Shown in pieces: positions 25,960-35,890 of a DNA stretch of 50,813 bases. The notes below the pieces were generated by a model. The model worked only from the letters and a program-made list of their open reading frames with translations. It ran no database searches and had not been told where the DNA came from. How positions within the stretch are numbered: position 1 is the first letter of the stretch; each line of letters opens with the position of its first letter. Source of the stretch: CAZLMW01 sp964560875 (GTDB taxonomy: Bacteria > Myxococcota_A > UBA9042); the NCBI GenBank assembly GCA_964560875.1, contig CAZLMW010000055.1, positions 1 through 50,813 of the forward strand, given 5' to 3'. Made by a program: the position numbers and the translations under genes.

Positions 25960-27804
25960 ATGGCCGCGATTCGCACAGTCGTCGACATGTTCCGGGCAGC
26001 AGCCGCGCGATATCGCGGTCGGCCGGTGTTTCGCGTGGGCGTCGACAACAGCCGCGTCACCTCATTCCGTGCGTTTGACGACAGAGTCACGAGCTGGGCC
26101 GCGGGACTCATGGGGCTGGGGCTTGAGGCCGGTGAGTCGGTCGCGATTCTTGCCCGTACCAGCCCGCGCTGGATCACGGCCGACATGGCGATCCTCGCGG
26201 CTGGCGGCGTGACCGTGCCCGTCTACCCGACGCTGCTCGCTCGTGACGTCGCGTTCGTCGTCCACGATAGCGGCGCTGTGATCGCGGTCTGCGAAGATCC
26301 CTTCCAGGTCGAAAAGCTGCTCGCCAATCGGGCCGCGATGCCCAAGCTGCGCCATATCGTCTGCCTCGAAGTTGTTGGCCACCGCGGCGGTCCCGATTCT
26401 GCGGGGCGAACGGAGCTGACATTGGACGCCGTTGCCAGCCTCGCGGATGGCGTCGTCACGGTCGCTGACCTCGAGGCCCGTGGTGATCAGGTTCCCGCGG
26501 CCGACGTCGACGCCCGAGCCGCCGCGCTGAGCGCCGACAACGCTTGCACCATCGTCTACACGTGCGGCGCTTCGGGCCGCCCCAAGGGCGTTGTCTTGTG
26601 CCACGACGCCTTCGTTTTCGGCGCCCAGGCCATCGTCGAGGCGCTCGATCTGCGCGACGACGACGCGATGCTCGTGCACCTACCCCTGGCCCACGTCTTC
26701 GGACGCCTGGTGACGTTTGTCTGCCTCTTCCGCGGCGTCCAGATGCGGTTCACTTCCGCGCCGCACAGACTCATCGAAGAGCTGACCGCCATCGACGCCA
26801 CGATCATCCCCACGGTGCCGCGCCTGCTCGAAAAAGCGCGCACCGCGATCGAAGGCGACATTCCGCGGGGCGGCGTCGTCAAGGCAAGGGTCGTGCAGCG
26901 TGCCCTGGAAGTTGCCCGGACGGTGCAGTCAGCCGATCCCGGAGGAGCCCCCCTGCCGGTACCTGTTCGGGTGGCCCATCAGCTCGCCCGGAAGTGGGTC
27001 TACCCGCAGCTCCGCGCGCCGCTCGGCGCACGCCTTCGTTACATCATCTCCGGTGGTGCGCCGCTGCCCGTCGAGTTGGCCCGCTTCTTCGACGCGATCG
27101 AGGTGCCGATTGTCGAGGGGTACGGCCTCACGGAAACCGGCGCTGTGGCGACTCTCAACCGCCTGTCCGACTACCGTCTGGGCACCGTCGGTCGGCCTCT
27201 TCCCGGCGTTGAGGTGTGCATTGCGGACGACGGCGAGATCCTGCTGCGCGGGCGCAACTGCCTCAGCGCCTACCACGACCGGCCCGACGCGACCCAGCGC
27301 GCGTTTGACAGCGAAGGTTGGCTGCGCACCGGCGACATCGGCGAGCTCGACAGCGACGGCTACCTGCGCATCACCGATCGCAAGAAGGACATCATCGTCA
27401 CGGCGTCCGGCAAGAGCATCGCCCCGCAAAACATCGAGGCGCACATCAAGAACGACCCGATCGTGTCCGAGGTGATGGTCTATGGCGACCGGCGCCACTT
27501 CCTGAGCGCGCTCATCACGCTGGACGAGCACAACGTCAAGCGCTGGGCGTCCGCCAACGACGTGCCGTGGTCGAGCTACCAGGACATGGTCCAGCGGCCC
27601 GAGGTCTACCGCCTCGTCGAGTCGGTCATCCAACGCAAGAACCGCGGCCTCGCCAGCTACGAGACGATCAAGAAGTTCGCCGTGCTGGACATCGACCTGA
27701 GCGAAGAAAACGGCGACCTGACACCTACTCTCAAGGTCAAACGTGAGGCGATGGCCGAAAAACATGCGCGACTGCTCGATTCCTTCTACCGCGACGGGTA
27801 TTAG
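25960..27804 (+). CDS. AMP-forming long-chain acyl-CoA synthetase
   Basis: The protein is 614 residues from ATG 25960; an in-frame TTG at 25918 is less likely. It belongs to the ANL superfamily. The phosphate loop is YTCGASGRPKGV starting at residue 200, where the usual form is YTSGTTGxPKG. The adenine motif is GYGLTETGAV. The hinge region reads GWLRTGDIGELDSDGYLRI, then DRKKDIIVTASGKSIAPQNIE. The enzyme would activate a fatty acid with ATP and join it to CoA. Substrate and chain length cannot be read from the sequence. A GT2 glycosyltransferase gene follows after 27 bp. Confidence 0.93.
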   Translation: MAAIRTVVDMFRAAAARYRGRPVFRVGVDNSRVTSFRAFDDRVTSWAAGLMGLGLEAGESVAILARTSPRWITADMAILAAGGVTVPVYPTLLARDVAFVVHDSGAVIAVCEDPFQVEKLLANRAAMPKLRHIVCLEVVGHRGGPDSAGRTELTLDAVASLADGVVTVADLEARGDQVPAADVDARAAALSADNACTIVYTCGASGRPKGVVLCHDAFVFGAQAIVEALDLRDDDAMLVHLPLAHVFGRLVTFVCLFRGVQMRFTSAPHRLIEELTAIDATIIPTVPRLLEKARTAIEGDIPRGGVVKARVVQRALEVARTVQSADPGGAPLPVPVRVAHQLARKWVYPQLRAPLGARLRYIISGGAPLPVELARFFDAIEVPIVEGYGLTETGAVATLNRLSDYRLGTVGRPLPGVEVCIADDGEILLRGRNCLSAYHDRPDATQRAFDSEGWLRTGDIGELDSDGYLRITDRKKDIIVTASGKSIAPQNIEAHIKNDPIVSEVMVYGDRRHFLSALITLDEHNVKRWASANDVPWSSYQDMVQRPEVYRLVESVIQRKNRGLASYETIKKFAVLDIDLSEENGDLTPTLKVKREAMAEKHARLLDSFYRDGY

Positions 27805-27831
27805 TCCCCGCCTTCCAAGCCGGGACCAACG

Positions 27832-28533
27832 ATGAAATCGACCGTCATCTGCCTGCCTACCTACAACGAGCGCGACAACCTTGCCGCGATGGTCAAGGCC
27901 ATCCACGAGGTCGTCGCGCACGTGCACATCCTGGTTATCGACGACAATTCGCCCGACGGAACCGGCAAACTCGCCGACGAGATCGCCGCCGAGGACGACC
28001 GCGTGCACGTGTTGCATCGCACCGCCAAAGAGGGCCTCGGGCGGGCCTACGTGGCCGGATTTCGATGGGCGCTTGAGCACGACTACGAGCTGATCTTCCA
28101 GATGGACTGCGATTTTTCGCATCAGCCCAAGTACCTCACCGCGTTCATCGACGCCGCGGATCGCGCCGATCTTGTGCTCGGTTCGCGCTACATCAAGGGC
28201 GGCGGTACCGAAGGCTGGGCCTGGCACCGGCGATTTTTGAGCCGCGGTGGCAACACCTACGCGCGCACCATCCTGGGCCTGCCGTACAAGGACCTGACCG
28301 GTGGCTTCAAGTGCTGGAACCGACGCGTTCTCGACGCGCTGCCGCTCACCGAGATCGAAAGCAACGGCTACGTCTTCCAGATCGAGATGAGCTGGCGGGC
28401 GATTCGACGTGGATTCTCCGTCGCAGAGGTGCCGATCGTCTTTCCCGATCGCGTCGCTGGCGAGTCCAAGATGAGCGGCGGGATCGTCACCGAGGCGATG
28501 GTCAACGTCTGGAAGATCCGCTTCCAGTCCTGA
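27832..28533 (+). CDS. polyprenol (dolichol)-phosphate mannosyltransferase-like GT2
   Basis: The 233-residue glycosyltransferase family 2 protein is close to Dpm1. It shows CLPTYNERDNL at the N-terminus, VIDDNSPDGTG, the metal-binding MDCDFSHQP, LVLGSRYIKGG, DLTGGFKCWNR and FPDRVAGESKM. It should transfer a sugar from its nucleotide donor to polyprenyl phosphate at the inner membrane. There is no C-terminal membrane anchor, so it is the soluble type. The product would be a lipid-linked sugar donor usable by GT-C enzymes such as the large protein at 46482. Confidence 0.93.
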   Translation: MKSTVICLPTYNERDNLAAMVKAIHEVVAHVHILVIDDNSPDGTGKLADEIAAEDDRVHVLHRTAKEGLGRAYVAGFRWALEHDYELIFQMDCDFSHQPKYLTAFIDAADRADLVLGSRYIKGGGTEGWAWHRRFLSRGGNTYARTILGLPYKDLTGGFKCWNRRVLDALPLTEIESNGYVFQIEMSWRAIRRGFSVAEVPIVFPDRVAGESKMSGGIVTEAMVNVWKIRFQS

Positions 28534-28578
28534 AAGGCGCGCCAAAACCGGCCCTGTTCAACCGTGATTCGATCGGAT

Positions 28579-28617
28579 TTCAACGACTTGCAAAGCGGCC
28601 TGAAATGCGCCGTTGAA
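28579..28617. repeat. inverted repeat downstream of the GT2 gene
   Basis: TTCAACG (28579-28585) is matched by CGTTGAA (28611-28617) across a 25-base loop, in the 188-bp gap before the bactofilin gene. There is no T-run, so it is not a classic terminator. It may be an operator or a weak RNA hairpin. Confidence 0.25.
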
Positions 28618-28721
28618 GCCGTCGATCCGCTGCGGTAGATTTCCGCCGCAATCGCACCACCGCTATCGATACAACCGCGATAACCAAAAGGGCCGCGCCC
28701 ACGTCACCGCACAGGAAACCA

Positions 28722-29225
28722 ATGAACGCAGACATCAACGCTTTGCTCGGCGCGGGCAGTGAATTCGAAGGCAAACTCACGTTCGAAGGCACCGTTCGAA
28801 TCGACGGCCGGTTTACCGGCGAGATCTTCAGCGATGGCACCCTCGTCGTCGGTGAAGGCGCCCGCATCGAGGCCGAGATTCGCGTCGGCACGGTGATGGT
28901 CTACGGCGAGGTGATCGGCGACATCTTCGCCAACAACGGCGTCGAGTTGCACGCGCCAGCGGCTTTGCGGGGCAACATCACATCGCCCGCTCTGCACATC
29001 GATAAGGGTGTGTTCTTCGACGGCAGCTGCCAGATGTCTTCGGGCAGTGAGCAACCGGTCCAGGTCGAGCAGCCTCAGCGCCTGCCGCCGGCCCATCGCG
29101 CCCCTGAGCCGACGCACGAGCGGATGGCCCAGCCGTCGCTTCGCGGCAAAATCAGCGGCCTGTACCAGAGCGACAACGCCTACCCGAACGAGCCGCGGGG
29201 CGTCGATTTCAAGCACGATTTCTAA
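28722..29225 (+). CDS. bactofilin (polymer-forming cytoskeletal protein)
   Basis: The 167-residue protein has the bactofilin beta-helix from about residue 10 to 105, with repeating hydrophobic-Gly turns such as GKLTFEGTVRIDGRFTGEIF, GTLVVGEGARIEAEI and VYGEVIGDIF. A flexible Pro/Gln/Glu-rich C-terminal tail of about 60 residues follows. Bactofilins polymerise without nucleotide into membrane-associated filaments that organise cell shape, chromosome ends or surface assemblies. Neighbours give no specific hint. Confidence 0.93.
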   Translation: MNADINALLGAGSEFEGKLTFEGTVRIDGRFTGEIFSDGTLVVGEGARIEAEIRVGTVMVYGEVIGDIFANNGVELHAPAALRGNITSPALHIDKGVFFDGSCQMSSGSEQPVQVEQPQRLPPAHRAPEPTHERMAQPSLRGKISGLYQSDNAYPNEPRGVDFKHDF

Positions 29226-29324
29226 GCCTCTTCGTGCCGCCCGCAGGCTCCATTCGGTGTGCAAATCGGGACTGCGTCACACACATCCGCAAACCCAAGA
29301 CGCCTTCCAGCCGGGGAGAAGACC

Positions 29325-30019
<695 letters not shown>

Positions 30020-30023
<4 letters not shown>

Positions 30024-31099
30024 ATCGCTCGGGCGCGCTTGCCGCGACGGCCGCTTGTCTGCTTGTCTTTTCGGGCTGCGGTAAGAGAAAGCCGCCGCCA
30101 CCCGCCTCACCCGCCGCCAAGTCTGCCGCAGCGACCCCAAATCCAGCTCCAAAGGCGGCCCACGTTGCGCCGCGGACCGTGATGGCGACGGTTGACGACG
30201 CTCCGATTCAGCTCCGGGACATCCGTGCCCGCATGGCGCCAGGGACGGTGACGGCGAAACTGGTGGCTGCCGCCGTGGTGCAGGCGGTCGTTGATAGCCT
30301 CGTACTCCGTGAGCTCGCAGCGCTCGACATTCACCCGGCGAGCGGGGAGTCCAAGCCTGTCGCGGTGGATCGGCTCCTGGCGGAAATCTACGCACCGGCG
30401 AGGCACTGCGCCGGCATCTCCGAACGCGACATGAAGACCGCGTACATCCAGCAGATGACGCGTTTCAAGCACCCGGCGAGTTGGACCCTGTGGACCGCCC
30501 TTGTTCAGCATCCCGACCCCGCCAAGCGCCGCGCCATCTCCCAAGCCATCGCGGATATCGCGCGCAACCGACTCCCGCCACCACCCGAGCTGCCGGCGAG
30601 TACGACATGTCTGGTCGACGACAGCCCGGTGATGGCGAGCCACGCCAAGCCCTTCGAAGCTGTTGTCGCCGAGCTCAGCGATGAAACCACGGCCGTGCAA
30701 CTGCGACGGTACACGGCCTACGACCAAGACGATGCGGAGATCCCTGGCCGGCACTTCCGGTCCACCGATCCCATCGTCTCCGCGGCGGCCAGGGCGCTTA
30801 AAATCGGCGAATTGCGCGGTCCCATCTCCGCAGCTGAGGGCGATCACGTCGTGCTTTTGGTCTGTCGTCAGGATCGCCGCTTCGACCGGCTCCAATCCCC
30901 GGCGGCCAAGCGCGAACTGGTCCAGATGCTCTGCTCTCACGCGGCGAACACGGCCCGCAGCGACTACCTGCAGCGACTCCTGGGAGGCGCCACGATTCGC
31001 TGGCAACGCCCCTTGATCGAACGCGCATTCGGCGCCGGCATGGCCAAAGAACTACCGCCGGATGTCAGCGAGCGATCCCGCCCGAAGCTGCCACTGTAG
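30020..31099 (+). CDS. periplasmic lipoprotein related to SurA/PpiC-type peptidyl-prolyl isomerases
   Basis: The 359-residue protein has a lipoprotein signal (TAACLLVFSGC) and a Pro/Ala/Lys linker. It has a SurA-like N-terminal helical region (DDAPIQLRDIRARM, VVDSLVLRELAA) and a C-terminal stretch that aligns by eye with parvulin domains (FRSTDPIVSAAARALKIGEL, GPISAAEGDHVVLLV). Such proteins chaperone outer-membrane proteins. The parvulin active site is poorly preserved as far as I can see, so isomerase activity is doubtful. Its ATG overlaps the argF stop, an odd partner. Confidence 0.65.
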
Positions 31100-31204
31100 A
31101 GGACCGATCCGCGGGTCAAAAAGCCGTGTGCCAACCATGCCTTTGCGACATCGGCGTGCTACAAGGCGGCACTCGCAAACCCCATATCTGCATCGGAGTG
31201 CTCC

Positions 31205-31951
31205 ATGAACGCCCGCTTGTCGCCCGCTTTTCACACCCCTTGCACGGCTCGAGTAAGCACTTGGACCGGTCGCCTGTTCGCGATCGCCGTGTTGCTCGTC
31301 ATCGCCGGCCTCGCCACGGGCTGTGGCCGCGGTCGTGGGTTCGTGAAGACGGCCAAGGTCAACAACGGCAAGTCGGCGGCGATCGTCTCGCTTGCCGTCA
31401 ACGACTTCGGTGGTGCGCTGCAGGGCTGGAATACGGCGCGCACCGGCGACCTGATGGCTCGCCACACGGCGCAGATGGTCGGACTGACGGCCAAGCGCCT
31501 CTCCAAGCACTTCAAGATGGTCGATCCGACGACGTACGTCGGCAAAGCCGAATACCAAAAACTCGCCGGCCCCGCCCGCGAGGTCGCCGTTCCGAAGATC
31601 GGTGGCTCCGTCATGCCGATCATGGCTGAGTCGCGTTCGGACATGGTCAAGGCGCGTCTATCCCCCGCAAAGGCAGCCGCGCTCGCCCAGGCCACCGGAG
31701 CCCAGGTCCTCATCGTCCTGTACGCTGAATGGGGCGTGCGGACCGGCGGGTTTGTGCCTACCAGCAAAGCGTTGTCCAAGACCGTGATGGCGATCTACGA
31801 CGCTACGGGCCGCCAGCTGTACATGGGTCGCCGCGACATCGTCGGCCGCAAGAGGCTCGGTGCGTTCGGCTCGGTTGTGGTCGACAAGAACAGCATCGTC
31901 GAGTGGGTCGACGCCTACGATCGCGCGGTCGGCGTGCTCATGTCGCGCTGA
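31205..31951 (+). CDS. lipoprotein of unknown function with a CsgG/LpoB-like phrase
   Basis: The 248-residue protein has an N-terminal signal ending LLVIAGLATGC. The mature part contains ALAQATGAQVLIVLYAEW and TVMAIYDATGRQLYMGRRD, wording similar to lipoproteins of the CsgG/LpoB/GNA1162 group, which have a Rossmann-like fold and act in envelope assembly. This is a weak resemblance. It converges on the Rel/SpoT gene with a 34-bp gap that has no clear terminator. Confidence 0.7.
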   Translation: MNARLSPAFHTPCTARVSTWTGRLFAIAVLLVIAGLATGCGRGRGFVKTAKVNNGKSAAIVSLAVNDFGGALQGWNTARTGDLMARHTAQMVGLTAKRLSKHFKMVDPTTYVGKAEYQKLAGPAREVAVPKIGGSVMPIMAESRSDMVKARLSPAKAAALAQATGAQVLIVLYAEWGVRTGGFVPTSKALSKTVMAIYDATGRQLYMGRRDIVGRKRLGAFGSVVVDKNSIVEWVDAYDRAVGVLMSR

Positions 31952-31985
31952 TTGCGGCCCCGGGGATGAACCGGATGTTGGATGA

Positions 31986-34229
31986 TCAGCCCGCGACGCG
32001 TTCGACGCGCACGACGAATTCGAGCTTGGAGAGCTTGTCGAGCACGGCCTGCAGCTGGCCCGTGTCTTTGACCTCGACTTCGAATTCGCTGATCGCCCGC
32101 TGCTTGCCGACGCTGCGGCAGTTGGCGCCGAGGATGTTGACGCCCGCTTCCCGAAATCGGTGGCTCATTTCGGCCAACATACCCGGGCTATTGCCGGTGT
32201 GAACGCGCACCATCACGCTGGCGGCGCTGCCTCGGCTCAGGTCCCAGTCACAGTCGATTCGCCGCAACGGGTCGCTGTCGAGAGCTCGAGCACAGCCGCG
32301 CCGATGGACCGAGATGCCGCGGCCTCGGGTCACGAATCCGATGATGTCGTCGCCCGGCACCGGTGAGCAGCATTTTGGAAAGCGCACAAGCACGTCATCG
32401 ATCCCGTCCACGACGATCGACGCGCGCCCCTGCGATTTGCGACCCCGGCGGGGCGGCGCGATGACGGGCTCCGGTTCCGGCTCGCTTTCGTCGGGCAGCA
32501 GCTTGTCGACGACCTTTTGCGCCTCGGTTTTGCCGTAGCCGACCTGGATCGCGAGCTCGTCGAACGTTTGCACCCGGAATCCCGACAACATGGCGTCGAA
32601 GTCGTCGTGTTTTTGCACCCGGGTCAGCGAGTGCTTGGCGCGCCGGAACGCTTTTTCGAGCAGGTCGCGACCCACCGCTTTTGCGCGCGTTCGTTGCTCG
32701 GCGCGCACGAAGTTGCGGATCCTCGTCTTGGCGCGCGCCGTCTGCACGAACTCGAGCCAGTCCTGGTTGGGCCGGGCGTCGTTGCGCGTCATGATCTCGA
32801 CGATGTCGCCGTTGCGCAGCTTCGTGTCGAGCGGGACCATCTGGCCGTTGATCTTGGCACCCATCGCGTGTTCGCCGACCTGGGTGTGGATCGAATACGC
32901 GAGGTCGATCGGCGTCGAACCGCGCGGAAACACCTTCACTTCACCGGCGGGCGTGAACGCATAGACCTCGTCGGCGAACAGGTCGATGCGCATCGAGTCG
33001 AGGAACTCGTCGCTGTCGCTGACCTGCTCGTTGACCTCCATCAGCTGCTTGAGCCAGGTGAACTTCTGCTCGTCGCGCACCTTGATGGCGCGGTCTTTTT
33101 CCTTGTAGCGCCAGTGTGCGGCGACCCCGTTTTCGGCGATCTGGTGCATCTCCATCGTGCGGATCTGCACCTCGACGTGCTGGTTGTCCGGGCCGATGAC
33201 CGTTGTATGCAGGCTGCGGTAGTTGTTCGCCTTGGGCAGCGCGATGTAGTCCTTGAAGCGACCGGGAATGGGCGTGAATTTGCTGTGCACCACACCCAAC
33301 GCGCGGTAGCACTGTTCGACCGTCTGCACGACGATTCGGAAGCCCAGCGCGTCGTAGATCTGGTCAAACGGCAGCTTCTGAACCTGCATCTTGCGGTAGA
33401 TGCCGAACAGGTGCTTGGGACGGCCGTAGACCCGCACGCCGATCATGTCGGCCCGCGCCAGCTCGTTCTTGAGCAGCTTGACCACACGCTTGGTGTACGC
33501 GTCGCGCTCGGTCTCCCGGCGGCCGACGCTCAGCTTCAGCGCCGAATAGTCGTCCGGATACAGGTACTGGAAGCAGTAGTCTTCCAGCTGCGACTTCATC
33601 CAATGAATGCCGAGCCGATTGGCGAGAGGCGCGTAGATCTCCACCGTCTCCAACGCCTTGATCCGCCGCTTTTTCGGCTTCATATGCTGCAGCGTCGACA
33701 TGTTGTGCAGCCGGTCGGCGAGCTTGATGAGCAAGACGCGGATGTCTTTGCTCATGGCCACGAGCATCTTGCGGAAATTCTCCGCTTGCTTCTGCTCGCG
33801 CCGGTTGAAGGGGATCTTGTCGAGCTTGGTCACGCCATCGACGATGTGGCCGATCTCGGACGTGAACTTGTTGGTCAGCTCCTGCAGTGTGCAGTCACAG
33901 TCCTCGACGACGTCATGCAGCAGCCCGGCGCACACGCTGGCTTCGTCCAGGCGCATCTTGATCAACACGCGCGCGACGGCGACCGGATGATCGAAGTAAG
34001 GCTTGCCGCTCTTGCGGTACTGCCCGAAATGGTGGCGGGCCGCGAAGTCATAGGCGCGATGGATGAGCTCGCCGTCGGCGTCCGGCAGGTAATCGCGCAA
34101 CGCTCCGGACAAATCGGCCGCGGCAGGAACGCCCCAGCGAGTCAACTCGCGATAGACGGGATCGTCGACCCCGCCTGGTTGTGGCGGATCGTCGCTCGCC
34201 TCCAACTGCGTGCCTGTGCCCGCGTCCAT
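31986..34229 (-). CDS. rsh: bifunctional (p)ppGpp synthetase/hydrolase (Rel/SpoT)
   Basis: The protein is 747 residues. I choose ATG 34229 because GAGGG lies 7 bases upstream; other ATGs at 34259 and 34310 have no such site. The HD hydrolase is intact: FDHPVAVARVL with H81, LLHDVVED with H105 and D106, and KLADRLHNM with D172. The synthetase part (about 268-385) includes RPKHLFGIYRKM, YDALGFRIVV and YRSLHTTVIG. A TGS domain (VYAFTPAGEVKVFPRGST) and a C-terminal ACT domain follow. It makes and breaks the stringent-response alarmone (p)ppGpp. It is transcribed divergently from the exbB operon. Confidence 0.97.
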   Translation of the reverse strand: MDAGTGTQLEASDDPPQPGGVDDPVYRELTRWGVPAAADLSGALRDYLPDADGELIHRAYDFAARHHFGQYRKSGKPYFDHPVAVARVLIKMRLDEASVCAGLLHDVVEDCDCTLQELTNKFTSEIGHIVDGVTKLDKIPFNRREQKQAENFRKMLVAMSKDIRVLLIKLADRLHNMSTLQHMKPKKRRIKALETVEIYAPLANRLGIHWMKSQLEDYCFQYLYPDDYSALKLSVGRRETERDAYTKRVVKLLKNELARADMIGVRVYGRPKHLFGIYRKMQVQKLPFDQIYDALGFRIVVQTVEQCYRALGVVHSKFTPIPGRFKDYIALPKANNYRSLHTTVIGPDNQHVEVQIRTMEMHQIAENGVAAHWRYKEKDRAIKVRDEQKFTWLKQLMEVNEQVSDSDEFLDSMRIDLFADEVYAFTPAGEVKVFPRGSTPIDLAYSIHTQVGEHAMGAKINGQMVPLDTKLRNGDIVEIMTRNDARPNQDWLEFVQTARAKTRIRNFVRAEQRTRAKAVGRDLLEKAFRRAKHSLTRVQKHDDFDAMLSGFRVQTFDELAIQVGYGKTEAQKVVDKLLPDESEPEPEPVIAPPRRGRKSQGRASIVVDGIDDVLVRFPKCCSPVPGDDIIGFVTRGRGISVHRRGCARALDSDPLRRIDCDWDLSRGSAASVMVRVHTGNSPGMLAEMSHRFREAGVNILGANCRSVGKQRAISEFEVEVKDTGQLQAVLDKLSKLEFVVRVERVAG

Positions 34230-34630
34230 CAGCGCCCTCTTCGGCCTCGTCCGTGTCATGTGGCGATCCGCTGACCGCCAATGCGAACCAAGGCTAACGG
34301 ATTCCCACACGTTCGGGCGGCGTTTTGTCGCTGTCCGACGCGTGGCGAAGCTTGCAACGGTCTGGCGCGGCTGTCACGATTCGCGTCCGCACATCGCCGC
34401 GTGTTCGTACGACTGCGGGTCCTCCAACGACCCAAGATTGCACCGAACGACAGCCCGCGGCTGCCCGATCGCCCACAGACTGGCCCCGATCGACCAATGC
34501 CTGGAGGGTCCTGCCGCTCGGATTGAGCGCGATTCACCAACAGCCGCACGAACGCGGAATGACGGTGACAATCAGCGCGTTGAGGCGATCGGCATGATCG
34601 CGTCGCGCCGGCGGAAGGGCAGCACCACAC
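34230..34630. promoter_or_regulatory. 401-bp divergent intergenic region between rsh and exbB
   Basis: This stretch holds no convincing gene. It must contain the promoters for rsh (minus) and exbB (plus). A short inverted repeat CGATC/GATCG sits near 34587-34602, about 30 bp before exbB. I found no iron-box-like palindrome, terminator or RNA gene. The ribosome-binding site for exbB is weak (GGAAGG, 34612-34617). Confidence 0.4.
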
Positions 34631-35344
34631 ATGATCGTTGAACAACTCGCTCATATTCTCGACCAGCTCGGGGCCGATTGGGTCCTATGGCTGCTGATCG
34701 TGCTTTCCGTTGCTTCTGTGGCCGTGGTCATCGAACGCCTGCTCTTCTTGCATCGCAACCGTGTGCCGGTCGCTGAACTGCAAGGAAAGCTGTCCAAGGC
34801 GCTTGATCAAGGTCAGGACGCCGCGCTGAAGCTGCTCGCCGGCTACAAAGGCATGGAAGCCCGTGTCGTCGCCGCCGGTGTCGAGCACATGCACCGCGGG
34901 GCCGCCGCCGCCGAAGAGATCATGGCCGGTGTCGAGCACGTGGAACGCCAACGCTATGAGCGCTTCCTGAGCTACCTGGGCTCGCTGGGCGCCAACGCTC
35001 CATTCATCGGGCTGCTCGGCACGGTCATCGGCATCATGGGCGCGTTTGCCGATCTGCAGATGTCGATGGGCGCACCCGAGGGCGGCGCCAACCGCACCGA
35101 AGCGATCATGGGTTCGATCTCGGAAGCGCTGGTGGCCACCGCAGTAGGCCTTCTCGTGGCCATTCCGGCGGTCGTCGCGTTCAACCAGCTTCGCGGCCGC
35201 GTCAAGCGCATCCAGGCCAACACCGGCGCGCTCGCCGCTATCCTGCTCGCCCACCTCAAGGGCACAAACACCACCTCGAGCGCCGGCGCGACGGGTACAT
35301 CCGATGCCGCGTCCAGCAAGGCCGGCAAACAGGACGCTGCCTGA
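34631..35344 (+). CDS. exbB: ExbB/TolQ/MotA-type proton channel protein
   Basis: The 237-residue protein has one N-terminal helix (WVLWLLIVLSVASVAVVIE), a cytoplasmic loop, and two C-terminal helices (NAPFIGLLGTVIGIMGAF and EALVATAVGLLVAIPAVVAFN), the standard ExbB layout. A Ser/Thr/Ala-rich tail follows. With ExbD it forms the proton-driven motor that energises TonB. It is the first gene of the exbB-exbD-tonB-lipoprotein operon. Confidence 0.95.
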   Translation: MIVEQLAHILDQLGADWVLWLLIVLSVASVAVVIERLLFLHRNRVPVAELQGKLSKALDQGQDAALKLLAGYKGMEARVVAAGVEHMHRGAAAAEEIMAGVEHVERQRYERFLSYLGSLGANAPFIGLLGTVIGIMGAFADLQMSMGAPEGGANRTEAIMGSISEALVATAVGLLVAIPAVVAFNQLRGRVKRIQANTGALAAILLAHLKGTNTTSSAGATGTSDAASSKAGKQDAA

Positions 35345-35374
35345 CAATAGGTCGCATCGAGCGGGGAGAACAAG

Positions 35375-35806
35375 ATGGCAGGTAAGGTTGGCGGCGACGA
35401 CGAGATCCTAAGTGAGATCAACGTTACCCCTCTGGTCGACATCATGCTGGTGTTGCTCATCATCTTCATGCTGACGAGCGAGGCCGTGACCGAGAAAGTG
35501 CGCCGGCCGACCATCGACGTCGAGCTGCCCACCGCCGCTTCAGGCCAGGAAAAACCACCACAGCCCCTCAGCGTCGTCATCAACAACGAGGGCAAATTGT
35601 TCCTCAATGGCGACGAGTTGACCGAGTTGGCCCTGCGTGATCGCGTCAAGAAGGCCGTCGGCACCGCCGGCACCACCAAGCTCGAAGCGATCTTGAGCGC
35701 CGACAAGAATATCACGCACGGTCACGTTGTTCGGATCATTGACACCATCCGTGTGCTCGGTGTCGAAAACGTGGCGATCAACACAAAGGAGCAGGAGATC
35801 CAATAG
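35375..35806 (+). CDS. exbD: ExbD/TolR-type energy transducer
   Basis: The 143-residue protein starts after GGGGAG. The membrane helix EINVTPLVDIMLVLLIIFML carries the essential proton-path aspartate at residue 22. The periplasmic domain includes PLSVVINNEGKLFLNGDEL and KNITHGHVVRIIDTIRVLGV, typical of the family. It partners with the ExbB encoded 30 bp upstream. Confidence 0.97.
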   Translation: MAGKVGGDDEILSEINVTPLVDIMLVLLIIFMLTSEAVTEKVRRPTIDVELPTAASGQEKPPQPLSVVINNEGKLFLNGDELTELALRDRVKKAVGTAGTTKLEAILSADKNITHGHVVRIIDTIRVLGVENVAINTKEQEIQ

Positions 35807-35890
35807 CGTCTGGAGGCTCGAAATGGCGCCGACCGGTGTGCTTTTGGAATGTTACCGGTGTTGGATCACCAGCGAGCGAGGGGACTTCCG

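Noticed and set aside
32517..34274. Long open frame on the plus strand opposite the Rel/SpoT gene
   Set aside because: It is antisense to a clearly conserved gene, with Arg/His/Leu/Val-rich text and no motif; typical shadow frame.
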